From positions 25,046-89,045 of the forward strand of contig NZ_AEUD01000016.1 in the NCBI RefSeq assembly GCF_000192435.1: a DNA stretch of 64,000 nt, given 5' to 3'. Below the pieces are notes generated by a model. The model did no database searches and had not been told where the DNA came from. It saw only the letters and a list, made by a program, of their open reading frames with translations. Each line of letters opens with the position of its first letter. Within the stretch, counting starts at the first letter, position 1. The stretch is from Gordonia neofelifaecis NRRL B-59395. GTDB lineage: Bacteria; Actinomycetota; Actinomycetes; Mycobacteriales; Mycobacteriaceae. A program made the position numbers and the translations under genes. Shown piece by piece: positions 28,135-37,516 of the stretch.

Positions 28135-29307
28135 ATGGCTGACACCGACATCCGGGAGATCGACACCGGCACGCCCCCGACCCGCTTCGCGCGCGGCTGG
28201 CACTGCATCGGCTTGATCGACGAGTACAACGACGGCGAGACCCACGCTTTGGAGATCTTCGGCACCAAGCTCGTGGTCTGGGCCGACAGCAAGGGCGACA
28301 TCCACACCCTCGACGCATTCTGCCGCCACATGGGCGCCGACCTGTCGATGGGAACAGTCAGGGGCGACAACGTCTCCTGCCCGTTCCACGGATGGCAGTG
28401 GAACGGCAAGGGCCGCTGCGCCGAGGTGCCGTACGCCAAGCGCCAGCCCAAGCTCGCCAAGACCCGGACCTGGCCGACGATGACGCGCAACGGGCAGGTC
28501 TTCGTCTACAACGACCCCGAGGGCAACCCGCCGCCGGAGGACGTCATCATTCCCGAGCTCGCCGAGTTCGGCACCGATGAGTGGACGGCGTGGAGCTGGA
28601 ACAAGATCGTGATCGAGGGCTCCAACTGCCGCGAGATCATCGACAACGTGGTCGACATGGCGCACTTCTTCTACGTGCACTACGCCCTGCCGGACTACTT
28701 CAAGAACGTGTTCGAGGGCCAGGTCGCGGCGCAGTACATGAACAGCCACGGCCGTCCGGACGTCGGCATCTCGACGGCGTACGGCGACACCCGCCTGGAA
28801 TCGATCGCCGCGTATTACGGCCCGTCGTACATGCTGAACCCGATGGTCCAGTACTACGGCAAGTACTCGATCGAGACCATCCTGACCAACTGCCACTACC
28901 CGATCGACGCCAACTCGTTCGTCCTCATGTACGGCGTGATGGCGAAGATCCCGGAGGGCCTCTCGCCCGAGCAGACGGACGGCATGGTCAAGACCATCAC
29001 CAAGGGCGTCGAGGTCGGCTTCCTGCAGGACGTGGCGATCTGGAAGCGCAAGACCCGGATCGACAACCCGCTCCTCGTCGAGGAGGACGGCCCGGTCTAC
29101 CAGCTGCGCCGCTGGTACGAGCAGTTCTACGTCGACGCCGACGACGTCACCGAGGAGATGTCGGGCCGCTTCGAGTACGAGATCGACACCGCCAAGGCCC
29201 AGGAGACCTGGAACAAGGAGGTTCAGGAGAACCTGCGGATCAAGGCCGAGAAGGAGGCCGCCGCGGCTGCTGCCGAGGCGAACGATTCCGAGGGCGCGTC
29301 GGTCTGA
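28135..29307 (+). CDS. kshA: 3-ketosteroid 9-alpha-hydroxylase oxygenase KshA
   Basis: A 390-residue Rieske non-heme iron oxygenase. The [2Fe-2S] ligands are Cys63, His65, Cys82 and His85 (FCRHMGADL and SCPFHGWQW). The mononuclear iron site is in NVVDMAHFFYVHYALPDYF. With the reductase KshB (not in this window) it hydroxylates AD/ADD at C9, which with KstD opens ring B. AGGAGG lies nine bases before the ATG. A single-base overlap couples it to the next gene. Confidence 0.96.
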   Translation: MADTDIREIDTGTPPTRFARGWHCIGLIDEYNDGETHALEIFGTKLVVWADSKGDIHTLDAFCRHMGADLSMGTVRGDNVSCPFHGWQWNGKGRCAEVPYAKRQPKLAKTRTWPTMTRNGQVFVYNDPEGNPPPEDVIIPELAEFGTDEWTAWSWNKIVIEGSNCREIIDNVVDMAHFFYVHYALPDYFKNVFEGQVAAQYMNSHGRPDVGISTAYGDTRLESIAAYYGPSYMLNPMVQYYGKYSIETILTNCHYPIDANSFVLMYGVMAKIPEGLSPEQTDGMVKTITKGVEVGFLQDVAIWKRKTRIDNPLLVEEDGPVYQLRRWYEQFYVDADDVTEEMSGRFEYEIDTAKAQETWNKEVQENLRIKAEKEAAAAAAEANDSEGASV

Positions 29308-29690
29308 TGACTCGCGCCGACGAACGGGACACGGCCTCCGGCTGGGCGAAGGCCCCGCTGTGGGCCGACGATCCCGACCGCGTCGCCGCGATCGCCGATG
29401 CCACCGCGCGGGACCGCAGGCATTATCTGACCGGCGGGATGAGTGAGATCGAATGCCGCACCTGCCACGCGCACGTGCTGGTGAAGAAGACCAGTGCGCA
29501 CCACACCAGTGTGCAGTGGAACGACGATGCGCTCGCGCGGTGCTCGCACATCGGCGAGATCCGAGCCGCCGGCGGCAATGCGGCGCTGCTGCCGACCTGC
29601 CCGCGGCTGTCGGCCAGCATCGACCACGGTGTCGCCGAAGGCATCATCCCGAGCGAGTCCCCCGACAGCGATCCCGACGGGTACTGGTGA
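29307..29690 (+). CDS. Conserved small protein coupled to KshA (Rv3527-like position)
   Basis: A 127-residue soluble protein whose ATG overlaps the kshA stop (TGATG). A central block ECRTCHAHVLVKKTSAHHTS followed by ARCSHIGEI contains three Cys and several His and could bind a metal. The ends are acidic (SDPDGYW). In M. tuberculosis the unknown gene Rv3527 also follows kshA, so this is probably a conserved partner; the function is unknown. Confidence 0.7.
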   Translation: MTRADERDTASGWAKAPLWADDPDRVAAIADATARDRRHYLTGGMSEIECRTCHAHVLVKKTSAHHTSVQWNDDALARCSHIGEIRAAGGNAALLPTCPRLSASIDHGVAEGIIPSESPDSDPDGYW

Positions 29691-29719
29691 CAGGTACCCG
29701 ATCGGCCGCCTGACGAACC

Positions 29720-29758
29720 GCCGCCGTCGACTCTGCACACCGCAGAATCGACGGCGGC
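29720..29758. terminator. Hairpin terminator after the kshA operon
   Basis: GCCGCCGTCGA (29720-29730) pairs with TCGACGGCGGC (29748-29758), continuing past one mismatch with TCTGC/GCAGA, followed by a short T-run. It separates the kshA transcript from the convergent LCP gene. Confidence 0.8.
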
Positions 29759-29775
29759 TTTCGTAGTCGGACCGG

Positions 29776-31214
29776 TCAGTTGACGCACGGCACACCGGCA
29801 CTGCTCGACACCGGACTCCCGGAGTCGGGCTGCGGGGCGTCGGCCGTCGCCGCGGTCGTGAGCGCATCAGTCGTCGAGTTCGTCTCCGGGGCAGTCGAAT
29901 CCGAGACAGTCGGATCCGCGGTGGCGGCGGACCGCGTCGAGGGCGCCGCAGGAGTTGCCTTCACCCCGAACGCCTTCTGCACCCGCTGTCGGATGGCCGC
30001 CGGGTCGACGATGTTGACGTCCTGGCCGTCGAAGGTGCTGTAGCGGACGACGGGGAGCGTGGTGAACGTGATCCGCTGTCCCTCCACCGTGCCCATCTCC
30101 TGGATCCAGTCGACGAGATTCCATCCGGACGACAGCACCACGTTGCGCTGCGCGACGTCGACGAGACCGTTGACCTTGTCGAGGCTGGTGAACGTGCCCG
30201 CGTCGCGGAGCCCGTTCAGCACCGACAGCATGAACGCCTGCTGCCGGTGGGTCCGGTCGAGGTCGCCGTTGTCGAGGCCGTGCCGCTGCCGGACGAAGGC
30301 CAGGGACTGCTTGGCGTTCAGCGTCTGCCTGCCGGCCTTGAAGTGCGCGCCCGAATAGCTGTCGGAGACGGCGTGGTTCAGACACACCTCGACCCCGCCG
30401 AGGGACTTTGCGACGTCGTAGAAGCCGAACAGGCTGATCTCCGCGAAACGATCGATCGGCACGCCCGTGAGTCGTCGAACGGTCCTGATCGTCGCGTCGC
30501 GTCCCGCTTCGCGCCCCCGGGTCTCGAGCTCGTGCGGATCGGTGACGCCCTCGTTCTGCAGCTCGGTCTCCGTCCTCGCCTTGGTCCGGCCGTAGGCCTC
30601 CTTGATCTTCGCCTCCGGCACGTCGAGTCCGTCCATCCGGACGAGGTCGTCGCGCGGGATGGAGAACGCCACAATGTTCTTCCGATCGCTGCGGCGAGCA
30701 GCCTCCTCGGCCGTGCCTCTGCCTACGGGCTCGGGGCTCGCGGTGCGTGAGCATTGTATCCACCGTCACTGCTGTCGCCCGCGTGCAGCTCTTCGAGGAT
30801 GTCCGCGGGCAGGTCCTGCCCGTTCAGATCCTTGCGCGTGTCCAGTCCCATCAGCAGGATGTTCTCCGCCCCGCCGGACGAGTGCGGGGCGTCCGCGCCG
30901 AGCGCGCTCGACACCGTGAAGCCGTCGACGAGGTGATGGGTCTCGGCCCACACCAGCCCCGAAAGCGCGATCGCGGCGCAGGAGACCACGGCGACGCCGA
31001 TCCGGACCGGCCACAGCAGCGTCTTCGAGCGACGGTCGCGACGCCGCACGGTGACCCCCTCGGGACGGCGGCGCGCCGCCCGGTTCGGCGTCTCCCAGCG
31101 CGGCACGTGGTCGCCGGCAGCGAGCCGTGCCCGGACCACCTCGCCTGCCGTCTCACGAACCGCGGGAACCTCAGGTCGACGCCGCACAGACTCACCTCGC
31201 TCATCCGATCGCAC
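29776..31214 (-). pseudogene. LytR-CpsA-Psr (LCP) family gene split by a frame disruption
   Basis: The 5' part (31214-30723, 163 codons) gives a basic cytoplasmic tail, one membrane segment (about 66-90) and the start of an LCP domain (NILLMGLDTRKDLNG, GDSSDGGYNAH). It stops at a TAG at 30723-30725. The rest of the domain continues in another frame (from about 30672): AFSIPRDDLVRM, IKEAYGR, SGAHFKAG, LAFVRQRHGLDNGDLDRTHR. Compared with intact LCP proteins, the link between GGYNA and AFSIPRDD is about 30 bases too long and out of frame. LCP enzymes attach arabinogalactan or other glycopolymers to peptidoglycan. A real mutation or an assembly error are both possible. Confidence 0.8.
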
Positions 31215-31366
31215 ATGGCGAATCCACGGCGCAACCTCCCAGTGTCCGCGGCTAACCTTGGGTCGTCCTTAAGTCGGCGACTGGACAGAACCGCCTCGAC
31301 TATCCCCGGAAAACACCTGCTCACGCAGGGTTCGACGGATCGCCGCCGAGGTGCCACCATGAGCCC

Positions 31367-32275
31367 ATGCCGATCGGTGAACTCACCTTCTCCTCGGCGC
31401 TGACCACGTGGCACTTCGATCTCTCGTCGACGCTTCTGGCCTGTGCCGCAGCCGTCACATATCTGTCGCTGGCGCGCGGCAGCCGTATCGGCGTCGGCTC
31501 GCGGGCCGCATTCGTCGCCGGATGCGCGGTCTGGTGGGTCACGGCGAACGGCTTCGTCGCGGTCTACGGCGAAGTGCTGTTCTGGGTGCGCGCGCTCGAG
31601 TTCGTCCTACTGACCCTCGTCGCAGGATTCCTGCTCGCGGCGGGACGACCGGTGTCGGCGATCGCATCGCACCGCCGGTCACGGTGGACGCTGGTGCACC
31701 TCGGGCGGAGCCGCGCGGCCCGATGGCTGCTGTCGCCGCTCGCGACGTCCGCCTTGATGCTCGTGACGCCGTGGCTGCTGTTCCTCAGCCCCTGGTACGC
31801 CGCCGTGAACGACGATCCGGCCGTCGACCAGGTGACCCAGACCGTCCTCGTCCTGGTCGGTGCCGTCTACTTCTACGCACGACTGCAGGTGGATCCGGTG
31901 CCCCGTCACCGGCACGCCGGGCTGTCCCTCGTGATCGCGACCGCCGAGACCCTCGGCGACGGCCTCCTCGGCGTCGCACTCTGGCAGGGCGGCGTGCTCG
32001 CGGAGGTCGTCCAGCAAGCCCTGCAACGAGATTGGGGGCCATCGCCGCGCACCGACCAGACCATCGGAGCCGGAGTCCTCTGGGTCCTCGGCGACGTCGT
32101 CGGCCTGCCCTTCCTGATGTTCCTCTTCACCAGATGGCGGGTCGACGACGAGCGTTCCGCCGACCGCATCGACGCCGCGACCGCACCGTCCCCGGAACCG
32201 GATGGGACCGCGACCACCGAGCGCCCGTGGTTCCTCGACGACCCCGAGCTCGCCGACCGGCTCCGCCGCCGTTGA
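31367..32275 (+). CDS. CtaG-like (caa3-type) cytochrome oxidase assembly membrane protein
   Basis: A 302-residue protein with about seven membrane segments. LTTWHFDLSST near the start, FLSPWY, and ETLGDGLLGVALWQG are typical of the caa3_CtaG family, linked to copper handling and assembly of cytochrome oxidase. The C-terminal tail ends PWFLDDPELADRLRRR. No oxidase genes are nearby. ATG at 31367 lacks an evident Shine-Dalgarno sequence. Confidence 0.78.
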   Translation: MPIGELTFSSALTTWHFDLSSTLLACAAAVTYLSLARGSRIGVGSRAAFVAGCAVWWVTANGFVAVYGEVLFWVRALEFVLLTLVAGFLLAAGRPVSAIASHRRSRWTLVHLGRSRAARWLLSPLATSALMLVTPWLLFLSPWYAAVNDDPAVDQVTQTVLVLVGAVYFYARLQVDPVPRHRHAGLSLVIATAETLGDGLLGVALWQGGVLAEVVQQALQRDWGPSPRTDQTIGAGVLWVLGDVVGLPFLMFLFTRWRVDDERSADRIDAATAPSPEPDGTATTERPWFLDDPELADRLRRR

Positions 32276-32383
32276 CGCCCGATGAAATCCCCGCGATCGC
32301 CGTGGACACCGCCGCGTCGATGGAGAAGGATCAAAGGTGACGTCCATTCCAGCGACACCCACCGCAGTGAAAGCGAGACCGTC

Positions 32384-33181
32384 ATGCCCTCCTATGCAGC
32401 CACTCCCGGCGCTCCCGTCTGGTTCGATCTGATGACCAGCGACGTCGACCGCGCCTCCGACTTCTACGGCCGACTGTTCGGCTGGACCACCGAAGACCCC
32501 TCCCCCGACTTCGGCGGGTATCGGAACTTCGTCGCCAACGGATCGCGAGTGGCCGGCCTGATGCCGATGCCCGGCTCGGAGACGTCGCCGACCAATGTGT
32601 GGGCCGTGTACTTCCGCAGCGACGACGCCGCCGCGACGTCCGAGGCCGTCACCGCAGCCGGCGGCACCGTGATCGTTCCGCCGATGCCCGTCGGCGACAT
32701 GGGCACCATGGCCGTCTACATCGACCCGGCCGGCGGCGCGTTCGGCGTGTGGCAGCCGAGCACGCATCCGGGATTCGTCGAACGCGGCGAACCCGGGACG
32801 CCGTACTGGTTCGACGAGATGTCGATGGACTACGACGCATCCGCCGCGTTCTACCCCAAGGTCTTCGACTGGCAGCTGGAGGAGATCTCGAACGCTGACG
32901 GCGGGCCGGGCCGCTACGCGCAGGTGTTGGTCGACTCCGGTGCGGGCCGCGAGGGCACCGCGGGAATCATGGATGCGGCGGGCATGCTCGGCGAGGGCCA
33001 CCCGTCGTTCTGGCAGGCGTACGTGACGGTCGAAGATGTCGCCGCAACCTTGGCGCAGGTGGTCGAACTGGGCGGCGAGATCCTGATGCCGGCGGACGAC
33101 ACCCCGTACGGCGTCCTCGCCTCGTTCAAGGATCCGATGGGAGCCGCCATCTGCATCGCGACGCCGCCCGCAGGCATGTGA
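32384..33181 (+). CDS. Two-domain VOC (glyoxalase-like) family protein
   Basis: A 265-residue protein with two tandem vicinal-oxygen-chelate modules. Domain 1 starts GAPVWFDLMTSDVDRASDFY; domain 2 repeats it as GTPYWFDEMSMDYDASAAFY. Both end in a FGVW or GAAICI strand. The type resembles the mycobacterial CFP30B/Rv0577 family. The role is unknown; such proteins often bind small hydrophobic ligands or a metal. Its stop overlaps the GTG start of the methyltransferase. Confidence 0.82.
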   Translation: MPSYAATPGAPVWFDLMTSDVDRASDFYGRLFGWTTEDPSPDFGGYRNFVANGSRVAGLMPMPGSETSPTNVWAVYFRSDDAAATSEAVTAAGGTVIVPPMPVGDMGTMAVYIDPAGGAFGVWQPSTHPGFVERGEPGTPYWFDEMSMDYDASAAFYPKVFDWQLEEISNADGGPGRYAQVLVDSGAGREGTAGIMDAAGMLGEGHPSFWQAYVTVEDVAATLAQVVELGGEILMPADDTPYGVLASFKDPMGAAICIATPPAGM

Positions 33182-34050
33182 ACCACGGATCCATGGCGAA
33201 CGACTCTCTCGGTCCCGACTGGACGCAGCACGGCGCCGCCTGGGCGGAGCAGGATGCGCTCTTCGACCGGATCTTCGCTCCCGCCACCCGAGCCGTGGTC
33301 GAGGCGGCGGATCTACAGGGCACCGTGCTCGACGTCGGCTGTGGCGGCGGCACGCTGCTCGAAGCCGCGGCCGCCGCGGGCGCGACCGCCGTCGGCGTGG
33401 ACATCTCGCAGGCGATGGTCGACGCCGCGGCCGCCCGCGTCCCGGCCGCCCGGGTGGTCGTCGCCGATGCGCAGACCGCAGATCTGCGGACGCTCAGCGA
33501 CGGCCACGGCTTCGATCGGATCGTCTCGCGGTTCGGCGTGATGTTCTTCGACGACCCGGTCGCCGCGTTCGGCAACATCCGCCGATCGGCCGGGCCCGAC
33601 TGCCGAATGGCCTTCGTGTGTTGGCAGGAGGGGTCGAGCAATCGGATCTTCACGCTCGGCACCAGGACGCTGGTCGCCGCACTCGACGAACCCCCGGAGC
33701 GCCCCGACCCCGGTGCGCCGGGCCCGCTCGCCTTCGCCGACCGCGACTACCTCCGGTCGATTCTCGACGACTCCGGCTGGTCCGGCGTCTCGATCGAGCC
33801 GCTCACCTTCGACAGCGATTACTCGACGCCCGACGGCGCCGGCGGTCGAACCGACGGCGTCGAGGAACGACTCGCCGTCATCCTCGCGACCAGCACCGGG
33901 CAGCTGGTGTCCGACCGAGTACGCGCTTCGCTCGGCGAGTCCGGTTGGGCAGACCTGCTCGACCGGGTACGCGCGAACCTCCGCGAGAACCTCGTGAACG
34001 GCGTGGTGTCGCACCCGAACCAGTGCTGGCTGGTCACTGCTCGCCCCTGA
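33178..34050 (+). CDS. Class I SAM-dependent methyltransferase
   Basis: A 290-residue protein with the SAM-binding motif VLDVGCGGGTLLEAA, an acidic end of strand 2 (GVDIS), ADAQTADL and FDRIVSRFGVMFFDDP. The substrate is unknown. It may start at GTG 33178 (overlap GTGA with the VOC gene) or at ATG 33193. The pairing with a VOC protein suggests a shared small-molecule substrate, which is inference. Confidence 0.8.
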   Translation: MNHGSMANDSLGPDWTQHGAAWAEQDALFDRIFAPATRAVVEAADLQGTVLDVGCGGGTLLEAAAAAGATAVGVDISQAMVDAAAARVPAARVVVADAQTADLRTLSDGHGFDRIVSRFGVMFFDDPVAAFGNIRRSAGPDCRMAFVCWQEGSSNRIFTLGTRTLVAALDEPPERPDPGAPGPLAFADRDYLRSILDDSGWSGVSIEPLTFDSDYSTPDGAGGRTDGVEERLAVILATSTGQLVSDRVRASLGESGWADLLDRVRANLRENLVNGVVSHPNQCWLVTARP

Positions 34051-34060
34051 AGCCAGACCT

Positions 34061-34099
34061 GCGATGAATCTGCGCCCCTGACGGGCGCAGATTCATCGC
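34061..34099. terminator. Bidirectional hairpin terminator, near-copy of the one at 7682
   Basis: A perfect 17-bp stem (arms 34061-34077 and 34083-34099, loop of five). Sequence matches the hairpin at 7682-7722 except for one base in each arm, and those two changes restore pairing. It lies between convergent genes. Confidence 0.8.
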
Positions 34100-34116
34100 G
34101 AGTTCGGCAGGTCGGC

Positions 34117-35553
34117 TCAGGCGGTCGCGCGAGCCGCGGCGTCCCGGCCCGACACACGGCCGAAGGCCAGCGCGTCGGCGATGTGGAAGCCGCCGTCCTT
34201 GGCCCAGCTGTAGGTGGAGCTGACCTCACCCGCGGCGTACAGTCCGTCGATGACCGATCCGTCGGTGCGCAGCACCCGCGAGCGCCCGTCGCGCCGCGGC
34301 CCGCCGTTGCTCCAGCCGAGCAGCGGCGTGACGCGCAGGGCGTAGAACGGTCCCTGCTGCACGGGCGCGAGCATCTGCGGGTCGCGCCCGAAGTGATCGT
34401 CGCGGCCGGCCGCGCAGGCTTCGTTGTAACCCGCAACTGTGCGCTCGAGCACCTCCGGATCGAGCCCGATCCGGTCGGCGAGTTCGGCGATCGAATCCGC
34501 ACGGACGATGAGTCCGGACTCGACCTCCGCGGTGTTGTCGGCGCTCCAACTCGTCTCCATCATCAGCATGTTCCAGCCGACGGGGAGGACATCGGAGGTC
34601 GGGCTCAACGGGCCGGAGGCACGGACCTGCTCGTCGAAGACGAGATGGAATCCCTTGGTGGGAAACAGTTCGTATCCGCCGGCACGCTTGGTGTGGCCGT
34701 GCTTCGGCGGTGCGGTCTCGTCGATGAATCGACGACCGTCGTCGCCCACCCAGAGGTAGTTCTGGGCGGCCCAGAGCGCGAGGTAGTGGCCGAACTCGTC
34801 GTCGCCCCGGACGCCGGTGATGGTCATCATGTTGTCCATGTGCCACAGGTCGGCCCCGACGGCCTGCGCCATCAGGTGTCCGTCGCCGGTCGACGACGGC
34901 GACCCCCAGAGCACGTGGTCCTCCACGCGGAGGTAGTCGCGAACCATCTGCGGATTCGCCGAGAATCCGCCGGTGGCGAGCACGACCCCGCCGCGCGCGC
35001 CGATCCGCGAGCGGCCGTCCGAGGTCTCGACCTCGACTCCGACCACCGCATCACCGTCGGTGATCAACTCGACGGCCCGGGTCTCATGCCGCACCTCGAT
35101 GTCGCGTGCGGCGAGGGCGTCGCTGAGGAAGCCGTACAGCAGTCCGTTGCCCATCCGGCCCGCGATGGTGTCCATCCCGGCGTAGCAGTCCTGCCCGTCG
35201 AGGTCGGTGAACTCGGGTTCGGTGTGGTACTCCCCGCTCATCCCCACCTCCGCTCCGAGGCCGGTCAGCCAGTCCGACAGCCCGACGGTGTTCTCCGCCC
35301 ACGCCGAGACCACGTCGTCTGCCACCGGGAACGGACCGTTCAGCGAACGCAGGAAGACCTCCGCGCGCTTGGGATCGGTGTTGACGAACCATCCCCCGCC
35401 GGACACGCGGGTGTTTCCACCCGCGACCTCCGCGGCGGCCTTCTCGATCACCAGCACCGACGCTCCGGCAGCTGCGGCTTCGAGTGCGGTCGCCGACCCG
35501 GCCGCACCGGAACCCACCACCACGACGTCGTACCGCTCGTCGAACTCCGCCAT
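34117..35553 (-). CDS. FAD-dependent dehydrogenase (fumarate reductase/KSTD/TcuA-type flavoprotein)
   Basis: A 478-residue flavoprotein: N-terminal FAD motif VVVGSGAAGSATALEAA, GGNTRVSGGGWF, VVLATGGF, and the C-terminal GLYAAGE. It is related to KstD but about 95 residues shorter and resembles TcuA-like (tricarballylate dehydrogenase) flavoproteins in GGNTRVSGG. Divergence from kstD across KstR boxes implies steroid induction; a second ring-dehydrogenation or reduction step is possible. The ATG at 35553 follows GAGGCG. Confidence 0.75.
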   Translation of the reverse strand: MAEFDERYDVVVVGSGAAGSATALEAAAAGASVLVIEKAAAEVAGGNTRVSGGGWFVNTDPKRAEVFLRSLNGPFPVADDVVSAWAENTVGLSDWLTGLGAEVGMSGEYHTEPEFTDLDGQDCYAGMDTIAGRMGNGLLYGFLSDALAARDIEVRHETRAVELITDGDAVVGVEVETSDGRSRIGARGGVVLATGGFSANPQMVRDYLRVEDHVLWGSPSSTGDGHLMAQAVGADLWHMDNMMTITGVRGDDEFGHYLALWAAQNYLWVGDDGRRFIDETAPPKHGHTKRAGGYELFPTKGFHLVFDEQVRASGPLSPTSDVLPVGWNMLMMETSWSADNTAEVESGLIVRADSIAELADRIGLDPEVLERTVAGYNEACAAGRDDHFGRDPQMLAPVQQGPFYALRVTPLLGWSNGGPRRDGRSRVLRTDGSVIDGLYAAGEVSSTYSWAKDGGFHIADALAFGRVSGRDAAARATA

Positions 35554-35710
35554 CGTGCATCGCCTCAATCCGTACTCATCCGTACCTCTGCTCGGCACGG
35601 CAGGTAGGGAAAAGCTAGAGCCACCAGGCGGGTGTGACGCGAGCCGTTCCCACGCAGTGGGACGGGTGGATGCGCTCTCCCCGTCGGCCGGATAACTCGC
35701 CGCTTTCAGT

Positions 35711-35751
35711 GAGAACATGTTCTAGTTTAGGCTGTTCTGCAACACGTTCTA
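35711..35751. promoter_or_regulatory. Two KstR boxes between the flavoprotein gene and kstD
   Basis: 35711-35724 (GAGAACATGTTCTA) matches TNNAACNNGTTNNA except for its first base. 35738-35751 (TGCAACACGTTCTA) matches fully. The second lies 43 bp before the kstD ATG; both are positioned to control the divergent flavoprotein gene as well. Confidence 0.88.
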
Positions 35752-35794
35752 CTTTCGCGCGACAGGCGCGAGCACGCAGACGAAGGGGAAGAGC

Positions 35795-37513
35795 ATGACC
35801 GCCGAAGCCTTGGATCCGGAAACATTCGACGTCATCGTGGTGGGAGCCGGCGGCGCCGGCCTCGCCGCCGCACTGACCGCGGCGAGCAAGGGCCTCAAGA
35901 CCGTCCTGATCGAGAAGTCGCCGTACTGGGGCGGATCGACCTCCCGCTCGGGCGGCGGGGTGTGGATCCCGAACAACTCCGTTCTCAAGCGGGACGGCGT
36001 CGAAGACACTCCGGACGAGGCTCGCCGCTACGCACACGCGATCATCGGTGATCACGCGCCGGCCGAGCGCATCGACACGTACATCGACCGCGGACCGGAA
36101 GCGCTCGACTACATGATCGCCCACGCTCCGCTGGAGCTGGAGTGGGTGAAGGGCTACTCGGACTACTACCCGGAGGCCCCGGGCGGTCGCGCCATGGGCC
36201 GCTCGGTCGAGCCGAAGCCCTTCGACGCCCGCCGCCTCGGCGACGACCTCGCCACCCTGCATCCCCAGTACACCAAGGCACCGCTGAACATGGTGGTGCT
36301 GCAGTCCGACTACCGCTGGCTCAACACCGGCTTCCGCAACTGGCGCGGACCGGCCCGCATGGCGAAGGTCGGCGCCCGCTTCTTCTGGGCGCGGAGCCGC
36401 GGCAAGAAGATGATCGCGATGGGCGCGGCTCTGGCCGCCGAGTTGCTGCTCGGCTGCCGCGAGGCCGGCGTCGACATCCGGCTGAACACCCCGCTGACCG
36501 AACTCGTCACCGTCGACGGCGCCGTCGTCGGCGTGAAGGTCGGCACCGGGGAGGACGGTGCGACCACCGAGCTCCGCGCCCGCTACGGTGTGATCCTCGG
36601 CAGCGGCGGATTCGAGCACAACCCGGAGATGCGGGCCAAGTACCAGCGCGCGCCGATCGGCAGCGAGTGGACCACCGGTGCGCCGTCGAACACCGGTGAC
36701 GGCATCAACGCCGCGCTGGCGGCCGGCGCCGAGGTCTCTCTGATGGACGATGCCTGGTGGGGTCCGACCATCCCGCTGCCGAAGGGTCCGTGGTTCGCAC
36801 TGTCGGAGCGTTCGGTGCCGGGTACCTTCATCGTCAACACTCGCGGCGAGCGGTTCATGAACGAATCGCTGCCCTACGTCGAAGCGGTGCACGAGATGTA
36901 CGGCGGCGAGTTCGGCCAGGGCGACGGACCGGGCGAGAACGTCCCGGGTTGGCTGATCTTCGACCAGCGCTGCCGCAACCGTTACCTGTTCGCGGGCATC
37001 ACCGCACGACAGCCGCTGCCGAAGAGCTGGCTGAAGTCGGGAGTCGTCGTCAAGGCCGAGACGCTCGACGAGCTGGCCGAGAAGACGGGTCTGCCCGCCG
37101 ACAAGCTGCGGGCGACCACCGACCGGTTCAACGGATTCGCCCGCAGCGGCAAGGACGAGGACTTCCACCGGGGTGACAGCTCCTACGACCACTACTACGG
37201 CGACATCACCAACAAGCCGAACCCCAGCCTGGGCGTGGTCGACAAGGCACCGTTCTACGCAGTGAAGATGGTTCCGGGCGATCTCGGCACCAAGGGCGGC
37301 ATCAACACCGACATTGCGGCCCGCGCGTTGCGTGCAGACGGTAGCGTCATCGAAGGTCTCTACGCCGCGGGCAACACCAGCGCCCCGGTGATGGGCCACA
37401 CTTACGCCGGTCCCGGCGCGACCATCGGTCCAGCCATCGTGTTCGGATACCTGGCCGCACTGGACGCCGTCGAAAAAGCCAAAAACGCCAGTGTTTCGCA
37501 TGCAGGAGCTTGA
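35795..37513 (+). CDS. kstD: 3-ketosteroid delta1-dehydrogenase KstD
   Basis: A 572-residue FAD enzyme: GAGGAGLAAAL (about 17-27), SRSGGGVWIPNN near residue 50, and a C-terminal GLYAAGNTSAPVMGHTYAGPGATIGPA that holds FAD. It introduces the C1-C2 double bond into ring A of 4-androstenedione-type steroids. GAAGGGGAAGAG precedes the ATG. Three bases separate it from chsH3, the order seen at Rv3537-Rv3538. Confidence 0.95.
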   Translation: MTAEALDPETFDVIVVGAGGAGLAAALTAASKGLKTVLIEKSPYWGGSTSRSGGGVWIPNNSVLKRDGVEDTPDEARRYAHAIIGDHAPAERIDTYIDRGPEALDYMIAHAPLELEWVKGYSDYYPEAPGGRAMGRSVEPKPFDARRLGDDLATLHPQYTKAPLNMVVLQSDYRWLNTGFRNWRGPARMAKVGARFFWARSRGKKMIAMGAALAAELLLGCREAGVDIRLNTPLTELVTVDGAVVGVKVGTGEDGATTELRARYGVILGSGGFEHNPEMRAKYQRAPIGSEWTTGAPSNTGDGINAALAAGAEVSLMDDAWWGPTIPLPKGPWFALSERSVPGTFIVNTRGERFMNESLPYVEAVHEMYGGEFGQGDGPGENVPGWLIFDQRCRNRYLFAGITARQPLPKSWLKSGVVVKAETLDELAEKTGLPADKLRATTDRFNGFARSGKDEDFHRGDSSYDHYYGDITNKPNPSLGVVDKAPFYAVKMVPGDLGTKGGINTDIAARALRADGSVIEGLYAAGNTSAPVMGHTYAGPGATIGPAIVFGYLAALDAVEKAKNASVSHAGA

Positions 37514-37516
37514 TTC

